From positions 1-6,884 of the forward strand of contig JAKSPV010000078.1 in NCBI GenBank assembly GCA_024404475.1: a DNA stretch of 6,884 nucleotides. Reading direction: 5' to 3'. A program made the position numbers and the translations under genes. Within the stretch, counting starts at the first letter, position 1, and every line of letters starts with the position of its first letter. Under the pieces are notes generated by a model that ran no database searches, was not told the origin of the DNA, and worked only from the letters and a program-made list of their open reading frames with translations. Shown here in pieces: positions 1-4,640 of this stretch. This stretch comes from Clostridia bacterium. GTDB lineage: Bacteria; Bacillota; Clostridia; Oscillospirales; CAG-272.

Positions 1-36
1 GTAAGTGCGAGATACGTGGGGGAGGCAGGGCGCTGA
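1..36 (+). CDS. C-terminal tail of an upstream gene (possibly holB), partial
   Basis: Frame 1 is open from the window edge and ends at TGA 34-36, giving the tail VSARYVGEAGR. The stop shares its last base with the ricT ATG (TGATG), a typical coupled-operon junction. In B. subtilis the gene before ricT (yaaT) is holB, the DNA polymerase III delta-prime subunit, so that identity is inferred from synteny only. Eleven codons cannot identify a protein. An alternative is that the upstream gene ends at the TAA at 2-4 in another frame, leaving 5-35 as a short leader. Confidence 0.3.
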   Translation, partial: VSARYVGEAGR

Positions 37-938
37 TGAGTAAAGAAGTCGCGGAGAGCGGGGCGGGCGTTCCGGCAGAAACCGAAGCGCTTCCCGAGGA
101 AGTCGAGGTCATCGGCATCCGTTTCAAGGAAGCCGGCAAGGTTTACTACTTCGCGCCGGGCAACATCCAGTTCACCGAGAACGATGCCGCCATCGTCGAG
201 ACAGCACGCGGCGTAGAGTTCGGTTTTGTTGCCGCAGGCAACAAGACCGTCCCGTCGCGCGAGATCGTTCCGCCGCTCCGGACCGTGCTCCGGAAAGCAA
301 CGGCCGACGACTACAAGCGCTACGAGACCAACAAGGCCAAGGAAAAAGAAGCGTTCACGGTCTGCCTCGACAAGATCCGTGCACACGGTCTTGACATGAA
401 GCTGATCGAAGCGGAATACACATTCGACAACAACAAGCTCGTGTTCTATTTCTCCGCCGATGGCAGAGTCGATTTCCGCGAGCTCGTCAAAGATCTTGCC
501 TCCGCGTTTCACACACGCATCGAACTCCGCCAGATCGGTATCCGCGACGAAGCCAAACTGCTCGGCGGCCTCGGCATCTGCGGACGTCCTTTCTGCTGCT
601 CAAGTTTTTTGTCCGATTTCGTGCAGGTCTCGATCAAGATGGCAAAAGAGCAGAACCTCTCGCTGAATTCCTCGAAGATCTCCGGCACCTGTGGGCGCCT
701 CATGTGCTGCCTGCGGTATGAGTCCGCCGTCTATGAAGAGGGGCTCCGTCTCTCCCCTGCCGTTGACAGCCGCGTCAAAACGCAGGACGGGCTTGTCGGC
801 ACCGTCACGGAAGTCAACCCGCTCTCCGGCATGATCAAGGTAGCGTTCGGCGAACGCGGCAGCGAGACGTACAAAACGATCCACCGCGACAAGCTGACCG
901 TCCTTCCTGGCGAGAAAAAAGGCCGGCAGCAAAACTAA
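36..938 (+). CDS. ricT: PSP1-domain protein RicT (YaaT), RNase Y specificity partner
   Basis: This is a 300-residue PSP1 family cytoplasmic protein. In B. subtilis RicT (YaaT, 275 aa) joins RicA and RicF in an Fe-S-containing complex that steers RNase Y mRNA processing and affects sporulation, competence and biofilm formation. The family signature is clear: CGRPFCC (C182, C187, C188) and, after a spacer, GTCGRLMCC (C219, C224, C225), which are candidate cluster ligands. The first 24 or so residues are an acidic, probably disordered extension. The C-terminal part (about 245-290) resembles a small beta domain (DGLVGTVTEVNPLSGMIKV). The ATG at 36 follows GGAGG at 21-25 and overlaps the preceding stop, supporting co-transcription with the upstream gene. 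No strong terminator follows. The family call is firm; the role is transferred from B. subtilis, and ricA and ricF are not in view. Confidence 0.93.
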   Translation: MSKEVAESGAGVPAETEALPEEVEVIGIRFKEAGKVYYFAPGNIQFTENDAAIVETARGVEFGFVAAGNKTVPSREIVPPLRTVLRKATADDYKRYETNKAKEKEAFTVCLDKIRAHGLDMKLIEAEYTFDNNKLVFYFSADGRVDFRELVKDLASAFHTRIELRQIGIRDEAKLLGGLGICGRPFCCSSFLSDFVQVSIKMAKEQNLSLNSSKISGTCGRLMCCLRYESAVYEEGLRLSPAVDSRVKTQDGLVGTVTEVNPLSGMIKVAFGERGSETYKTIHRDKLTVLPGEKKGRQQN

Positions 939-971
939 TTGCGGAATTTCGAACTTTTTTTCAAAAAGCCC

Positions 972-1000
972 TTTTCATTTTGCAAAAACTGTGCTACAAT
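972..1000 (+). promoter_or_regulatory. Probable sigma-A extended -10 promoter for the ferredoxin gene
   Basis: The -10 box TACAAT (995-1000) is preceded by TG plus one base (992-994), an extended -10. A weak -35, TTTTCA (972-977), lies exactly 17 bp upstream. The region is AT-rich, in contrast to the GC-rich coding DNA. Transcription would start near 1007, giving a leader of about 26 nt. This would let the ferredoxin be expressed independently of ricT. Predicted by eye only. Confidence 0.7.
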
Positions 1001-1032
1001 AAGACATCCTGATTGATGGAGGTATACATATC

Positions 1033-1206
1033 ATGGCTTATAAGATCAATGCTGACGAATGCCTCGGCTGCGGCGCTTGCGCAGGTGAATGCCCTGTCGG
1101 TGCTATTTCCGAGAAAGACGGCAAGTTCGTTATCGATCCCGATACGTGCCTGGAATGCGGCGCTTGCGCCGGTGTTTGCCCTGTCGGCGCTCCTTCTGCT
1201 GACTGA
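1033..1206 (+). CDS. Clostridial-type 2[4Fe-4S] ferredoxin
   Basis: A 57-residue protein, short enough to be missed by length-filtered ORF calls. It carries two CxxCxxCxxxCP motifs: C10, C13, C16, C20 and C39, C42, C45, C49. These are the ligands of two [4Fe-4S] clusters, arranged in the pseudo-twofold form of the roughly 55-residue low-potential ferredoxins of clostridia. Such proteins carry electrons in the cytoplasm between pyruvate:ferredoxin oxidoreductase, hydrogenase, Rnf and similar enzymes. The start follows GGAGGT (1018-1023) by 9 nt. Codon use is strongly biased: 7 of 9 alanines are GCT and none is GCG, whereas neighbours favour GCG and GCC, which fits high expression. It has its own promoter and a hairpin downstream, so it may be largely monocistronic. 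It sits where B. subtilis has yabA. The specific redox partner is unknown. Confidence 0.96.
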   Translation: MAYKINADECLGCGACAGECPVGAISEKDGKFVIDPDTCLECGACAGVCPVGAPSAD

Positions 1207-1232
1207 GTCAGACAAAAAACAAAACAATATGT

Positions 1233-1266
1233 GAACACGGGACTGGGCCATCTCAGTCCCGTATTC
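1233..1266 (+). terminator. Stem-loop after the ferredoxin gene (attenuator, weak terminator or 3' stabiliser)
   Basis: ACGGGACTG (1237-1245) pairs perfectly with CAGTCCCGT (1254-1262) around an 8-nt loop. One mismatch then allows three more pairs (GAA 1233-1235 with TTC 1264-1266). It begins 26 nt after the ferredoxin stop and ends before the trmN6 ribosome binding site. The downstream sequence TATTCATTATC is not a clean T-run, so full intrinsic termination is doubtful. Partial termination or protection of an abundant ferredoxin mRNA from 3' exonucleases are both possible. Confidence 0.5.
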
Positions 1267-1274
1267 ATTATCAC

Positions 1275-1279
1275 GGAGG
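1275..1279 (+). promoter_or_regulatory. Ribosome binding site deciding the trmN6 start
   Basis: GGAGG lies 5 nt before ATG 1285. The same frame is open back to a GTG at 1231, but that longer version would translate through the stem-loop and has no Shine-Dalgarno sequence, so 1285 is the preferred start. Confidence 0.8.
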
Positions 1280-1284
1280 CAAAC

Positions 1285-2058
1285 ATGACCGATCCCATTC
1301 TTCTGCCGGGTGAGCAGCTCGTGCCGATCAACGAATCGCTCCGGCTGATCCGCCGCAGCGGCGGTCTTACGTTCGGGACGGACTCGTATCTGCTCTCCGC
1401 GTTCCTGAAAGACGGAAAAGGAGCAAGGGCCGTCGATCTCGGCAGCGGCACTGGCGTCGTTTCCCTTTTTGCCGCGGCCAGGCGGCATTACGCAAAAGTG
1501 TTTGCAGTGGAGGTACAGCCCGTTTACGCGGAGCTGACCGCACGCAACGCCGCGCTGAACGGTCTTTCCGACGTGATCTGCCCGGTCACGGCTGATGTCC
1601 GCGACGTCAGAGAAGAAACGACGGGCGGAACCGTTGCCGCGGTCTTTTCCAATCCGCCGTACATGCCCGCCGCGTCCGGTTTTCCGAACGCGAGCGAAGA
1701 AATGAACATTGCGCGGCGCGAGGTCATCGGTACTGTCGCCGATTTCTGCGCGACGGCGTCCCGACTGCTTTCGACGGGCGGCATGTTTTACACAGTCTAT
1801 CGGCCCGAGCGGCTGGCGGAACTTTTCTCCGCTCTTCGTGCCGAGCGGCTCGAACCGAAACGGATGATAACGGTCTATCCCGACGAAAACACCGCGCCGT
1901 GCCTCGTTCTCGTCGAGTCGCAGAAGGACGCGTCCCCGTCATTGCGCGTCTCGCCGCCGCTTCTCATTTACGAAGCGGCTCAGAAAGTCTACACCCCCGC
2001 GATGCAGCGGGTCTACGATACGTTTTCTCTTGACTTTCTCTTTTCGAAGGAGGGCTGA
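1285..2058 (+). CDS. trmN6: tRNA1(Val) (adenine37-N6)-methyltransferase family (YabB/TrmN6)
   Basis: A 257-residue class I SAM-dependent methyltransferase. The SAM-binding loop is VDLGSGTGVV (D51, G53, G55, G57). E76, at the end of the next strand, is the usual ribose-binding acidic residue. NPPY at 123-126 is the catalytic motif of N6-adenine methyltransferases. An N-terminal stretch with FGTDSYLLSAF (30-40) matches the YabB/TrmN6 family, in which the E. coli member methylates A37 of tRNA1(Val). Its position just before rsmI matches yabB before yabC in B. subtilis, although the small GIY-YIG gene yazA found between them there is absent. The AAGGAGG for rsmI lies within its last codons, so the two genes are probably translationally coupled. 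The RNA substrate is inferred from family; related NPPY enzymes can modify other RNAs or proteins. Confidence 0.88.
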   Translation: MTDPILLPGEQLVPINESLRLIRRSGGLTFGTDSYLLSAFLKDGKGARAVDLGSGTGVVSLFAAARRHYAKVFAVEVQPVYAELTARNAALNGLSDVICPVTADVRDVREETTGGTVAAVFSNPPYMPAASGFPNASEEMNIARREVIGTVADFCATASRLLSTGGMFYTVYRPERLAELFSALRAERLEPKRMITVYPDENTAPCLVLVESQKDASPSLRVSPPLLIYEAAQKVYTPAMQRVYDTFSLDFLFSKEG

Positions 2059-2060
2059 CA

Positions 2061-2933
2061 GTGGAAGAAAAAAACAAAACGCTCGGCGGCGTTCTCTATC
2101 TCGTCGCGACGCCGATCGGCAATCTCGCCGATCTTTCCGAACGTGCGCTGAAAGTGCTCTCCGAAGTCGATTTCGTCGCCGCGGAGGACACGCGCAACTC
2201 CGGCCTCTTGCTCTCCCGCTGCGGCATCCAGAAGCCGCTCGTCTCCTATTTTGAACACAACAAGCGCGAGCGCGGCGAGCATATCGTCGGGCGGCTCCTT
2301 GCGGGCGAGAGCTGCGCGCTCGTGACCGACGCCGGCACGCCGGCGATCAGCGACCCCGGCGAGGATCTCGTGCGGCTCTGCGCCGAGCGGGGCGTTCCCG
2401 TCTCGTCGATCCCGGGCCCGTGTGCCGCGATCACAGCGCTGACGCTGTCCGCGCTGCCGACAAGGCGCTTCACGTTCGAAGGGTTCCTTCCGACGGAAAA
2501 CAAGCCGCGGCGCGAACTGCTCGATGAGTTGTCGCACGAGACGCGGACGATGATCTTCTACGAAGCGCCGCACCGTCTGCGCGCGACGCTTGAGCTGTTC
2601 TCTGAAACGTTCGGTGCGGACAGACCGATCACGCTCTGCCGCGAACTGACGAAACTGAATGAAGAAGCAACCCGGACAACGCTCGGTGGGGCGGTCGCAC
2701 TTTACTCGGGAAAAGAGCCGCGCGGCGAGTACGTGCTCGTCATCGGCGGAGGCAAGGCAAAAGCCGGAGCGGACGACTATCCGGAAGATCCCGCGGCACA
2801 CGTCGAGGCGCTGATGGCAGGCGGACTCGACCGCATGGAGGCGATCAAAGCCGCCGCGAAGGCGCGCGGCCTTTCCAAGGGAAAATTCTACGCCATGCTC
2901 GAAGCGGCGAAAACGGACGGAAACGGCCGCTGA
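2061..2933 (+). CDS. rsmI: 16S rRNA (cytidine1402-2'-O)-methyltransferase RsmI
   Basis: A 290-residue member of the tetrapyrrole-methylase-fold family, close to the usual RsmI length. It methylates the 2'-OH of C1402 in 16S rRNA at the ribosomal P site using SAM. Diagnostic motifs in order: LVATPIGNLADL (14-25), EDTRNS (42-47), LVTDAGTPAISDPG (87-100), SIPGPCAA just after it, then FEGFLP and the CRELTKLNEE segment. The C-terminal section from about 240 (GLDRMEAIKAAAKARGLSKG) is the small helical domain common in this family. It starts at GTG 2061, 2 nt after the trmN6 stop, with AAGGAGG at 2047-2053 spaced 7 nt away. It is the last gene before an intrinsic terminator. No odd residues were noticed. 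Confidence 0.96.
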   Translation: MEEKNKTLGGVLYLVATPIGNLADLSERALKVLSEVDFVAAEDTRNSGLLLSRCGIQKPLVSYFEHNKRERGEHIVGRLLAGESCALVTDAGTPAISDPGEDLVRLCAERGVPVSSIPGPCAAITALTLSALPTRRFTFEGFLPTENKPRRELLDELSHETRTMIFYEAPHRLRATLELFSETFGADRPITLCRELTKLNEEATRTTLGGAVALYSGKEPRGEYVLVIGGGKAKAGADDYPEDPAAHVEALMAGGLDRMEAIKAAAKARGLSKGKFYAMLEAAKTDGNGR

Positions 2934-2959
2934 AACCCCGAAAACGATCAGCATTTTTG

Positions 2960-2987
2960 AAAAACGCCTTGCACAGCGGGCGTTTTT
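2960..2987 (+). terminator. Intrinsic terminator after rsmI
   Basis: AAAAACGCC (2960-2968) pairs with GGCGTTTTT (2979-2987), a 9-bp perfect stem with a 10-nt loop. The T-run forms the 3' arm and tail. It lies 26 nt after the rsmI stop. Because the arms are A5 and T5, it could act in both directions. Its loop holds the -35 of the next promoter. Confidence 0.8.
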
Positions 2988-2997
2988 CTGTTATACT
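2969..2997 (+). promoter_or_regulatory. Probable extended -10 promoter for nagA, overlapping the terminator
   Basis: The -10 box TATACT (2992-2997) has an upstream TG plus one base (2989-2991). A partial -35, TTGCAC (2969-2974), sits 17 bp upstream in the loop of the rsmI terminator. Transcription should begin near 3004, giving a leader of about 37 nt before nagA. Together with the terminator it marks the boundary between two transcription units. Confidence 0.7.
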
Positions 2998-3026
2998 ATG
3001 AGGAAGATTGGAGATTTGTCTTCGGC

Positions 3027-3035
3027 AGGAGGTGA
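3027..3035 (+). promoter_or_regulatory. Ribosome binding site deciding the nagA start
   Basis: AGGAGGTGA is a near-ideal Shine-Dalgarno sequence ending 5 nt before ATG 3041. The frame is open upstream to a TTG at 3008, but that start has no comparable site and lies almost on the predicted transcription start, so 3041 is preferred. Confidence 0.88.
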
Positions 3036-3040
3036 AAGAA

Positions 3041-4192
3041 ATGACGCTGTTCCGAAATGCAATGATTTATGACCGTGCGACGCGAATGTTCCGCCGCGCC
3101 GATATGCTCGAAAAAGACGGCGTTATTCTTGCCGTCGGCACTTTTCCGGAACCTGACGGTGCTGAGGTCGTCGATCTCACGGGTGCCTACCTCGTGCCCG
3201 GTCTCGTGGACGTGCACACGCACGGACATTCCGGATTTGATTTCAACACGGCGCAGGAAAACGCATATGATACCATGATGCGCGACTACGCGCTCGCCGG
3301 AACAACGTCGGTCATGCCGACCTTGGCGTCCGACACATTCCCGCATCTGATTGCCTCCGCGGAGGCGATCCGCCGGCAGACGGGTGCGTCACGCGGCAAG
3401 GCGTCGTTCATCGGACTGCACCTTGAAGGACGGTATCTGTCTCCCGTACGCCGCGGCGCACACGCCGCAGAGCTTCTGGCTAACCCCGATGCTGCCGAAT
3501 TTGACGATCTGCGGAAAGCATATCCGGGCGCGCCGCTTCACGTTTCGCTCGCGCCGGAGCTGCCGGGCGCGGACGGATACATCCGCCGCGCAGTAGACGG
3601 CGGTGCTACGGTCGGCGTGGCGCACAGCGATGCCGATTTCGAGACAGCAGAGCATGCCGTTTCCCTCGGCGCGTCGTCTTTCACACATACGTTCAACGCG
3701 ATGCGCCCCGTGCATCACAGAGAGCCCGGCGACGCCATCGCCGCACTCCTCACAGACAGCGCGTACGCCGAGTTTATCGCCGACGGCGAGCATCTGCATC
3801 CCGCGATGCTCCGCCTCGCCGTGAAGACGAAGCCGGCGGACAAGCTCGTTCTCATCACGGACTCGATGGAAGCGACTGGCATGCCGGACGGGCAGTACGC
3901 GATCGCCGGGCAGCCCGTCGTCGTCAAAAACGGACGCGCCACGTCGCCTGACGGCAAGCTTGCGGGCAGCACGCTGACGCTCTTCCGCGCCGTCTGCAAC
4001 GTAATGAAGTTCTGTTCCCTGCCGCTCGAGACGGTCATTCCCTTCGCAACCTCGAATCCCGCCGAAATGGTCGGCGCCGGTGACGTCTGCGGCTCGCTCG
4101 AGATCGGCAAGCGCTGCGATTTTCTCGTTCTCCGCGACAAATACGAGCCGGTGCTCGAAGCCGTTTACGCCGGCGGTGTACCCGTCGTCTGA
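3041..4192 (+). CDS. nagA: N-acetylglucosamine-6-phosphate deacetylase
   Basis: A 383-residue amidohydrolase-superfamily protein of the usual NagA length. The enzyme removes acetate from GlcNAc-6-P to give glucosamine-6-P, feeding cell-wall sugar recycling or glycolysis. Visible motifs: PGLVDVHTHG with the HxH pair (H59, H61); HLEG with metal ligand E129; VGVAHSDAD with H195; THTFNAMRPVHHREPG with H216; IADGEHLHP (246-254) for substrate binding; LITDSMEATGMPDG with catalytic D274; and LAGSTLTL. The C-terminal GSLEIGKRCDFLVL segment is the closing beta-sandwich strand. The usual Pro after HLEG is Arg here (R131, HLEGRYLSP). It has its own promoter and no nagB, PTS or GntR regulator beside it, so a recycling role seems likelier than an inducible chitin-sugar operon. 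It separates rsmI from metG, where B. subtilis has abrB. Confidence 0.92.
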   Translation: MTLFRNAMIYDRATRMFRRADMLEKDGVILAVGTFPEPDGAEVVDLTGAYLVPGLVDVHTHGHSGFDFNTAQENAYDTMMRDYALAGTTSVMPTLASDTFPHLIASAEAIRRQTGASRGKASFIGLHLEGRYLSPVRRGAHAAELLANPDAAEFDDLRKAYPGAPLHVSLAPELPGADGYIRRAVDGGATVGVAHSDADFETAEHAVSLGASSFTHTFNAMRPVHHREPGDAIAALLTDSAYAEFIADGEHLHPAMLRLAVKTKPADKLVLITDSMEATGMPDGQYAIAGQPVVVKNGRATSPDGKLAGSTLTLFRAVCNVMKFCSLPLETVIPFATSNPAEMVGAGDVCGSLEIGKRCDFLVLRDKYEPVLEAVYAGGVPVV

Positions 4193-4200
4193 CGCATATT

Positions 4201-4248
4201 TTTCTCCGGATTGGGAATTCTATCCGAAAAGACCAAATTCCGGAGAAA
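4201..4248 (+). promoter_or_regulatory. Hairpin sequestering the ribosome binding site of the following gene
   Basis: TTTCTCCGGA (4201-4210) is a perfect 10-bp complement of TCCGGAGAAA (4239-4248). With single-base bulges the stem can extend through TTGG (4211-4214) and CCAA (4233-4236). The 3' arm contains GGAG (4242-4245), the only plausible Shine-Dalgarno sequence for ATG 4252, so the fold would hide it. CGGAT (4207-4211) can instead pair with ATCCG (4222-4226), a weaker 5-bp hairpin that would leave the site free. No T-run follows, so it is not a standard terminator. Whether it regulates anything is inference. Confidence 0.5.
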
Positions 4249-4251
4249 CAC

Positions 4252-4626
4252 ATGAAACAGAATGCTTTTGAGAAGGCAGTTCTCTTTGTCATGCTGCTTT
4301 CGTCCTATGCCGCGGCGGCACTTCTTTCCGACGCGCTCACAGCCCGTTTTCCGCCGCTCGGTACCGCGTGCGGCACGGCGGCGCTGATTATATGGGAAGA
4401 CACGCTTCGCATCGCCTCAACGGCCGTATGGCTGTCGGCGACACGACGTATGGCAGTCACGTCCACGCTTCCGGTATCAGCTCGCGCGTATGCCACGCGG
4501 CTCGTTCCGCTATGCCTCGCGTTTGCGCTGCCGGCGGCACCGCACGCCGCTGCTGCCGCCGCTTTTCTGATCGCTTTTGCCGTCCGGCCGGGACACATAT
4601 TTACTAAGAATTCATACACACCGTAA
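4252..4626 (+). CDS. Small hydrophobic, probably membrane protein of unknown function
   Basis: I do not recognise this 124-residue protein. It has a short positively charged N-terminus (MKQNAFEK) followed by a hydrophobic helix (about 9-26), a second possible segment (about 38-62, interrupted by WEDTLR), a basic loop with R65-R66, and an Ala-rich hydrophobic segment (about 84-111). This suggests two to three membrane helices. It ends in a polar tail, KNSYTP. GGAG at 4242-4245 precedes the ATG by 6 nt. It lies between nagA and metG with a 14-nt gap to metG, so it is probably co-transcribed with them. By hand count about 76 of 124 codons end in G or C, apparently lower than the neighbours, so the gene may be recent or weakly constrained. 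A non-coding alternative cannot be excluded. Confidence 0.55.
   Translation: MKQNAFEKAVLFVMLLSSYAAAALLSDALTARFPPLGTACGTAALIIWEDTLRIASTAVWLSATRRMAVTSTLPVSARAYATRLVPLCLAFALPAAPHAAAAAAFLIAFAVRPGHIFTKNSYTP
4577..4605 (+). promoter_or_regulatory. Weak candidate promoter upstream of metG
   Basis: TTGCCG (4577-4582) and TTTACT (4600-4605) each match four of six consensus bases with a 17-bp spacer. They lie inside the end of the small membrane protein gene, about 36 nt before the metG start, where the sequence becomes AT-rich. It could give metG a private promoter. The match could be chance. Confidence 0.25.
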
Positions 4627-4640
4627 GGAGTTGTTATTTT

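Noticed and set aside
954..968. CTTTTT/AAAAAG inverted repeat after ricT as a terminator
   Set aside because: The stem is only 6 bp, nearly all A-T, with a 3-nt loop and no following T-run, so it is too weak to support a call. It may simply be an AT-rich upstream element of the ferredoxin promoter.
1013..1234. A 73-codon + strand open frame over the ferredoxin gene, beginning ATGGAGGTATAC
   Set aside because: It is the out-of-frame shadow of the ferredoxin; its start overlaps the ferredoxin ribosome binding site. The frame from 1033 has both perfect 4Fe-4S motifs.
2013..2954. A 313-codon minus-strand open frame opposite rsmI
   Set aside because: It mirrors the rsmI coding frame, is Arg-rich without domain motifs, and runs through the terminator region. 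RsmI on the + strand explains the sequence.
4593..4640. T-box or other amino-acid-sensing leader before metG
   Set aside because: Only 14 nt separate the upstream stop from metG, and I see no T-box sequence or specifier stem there.
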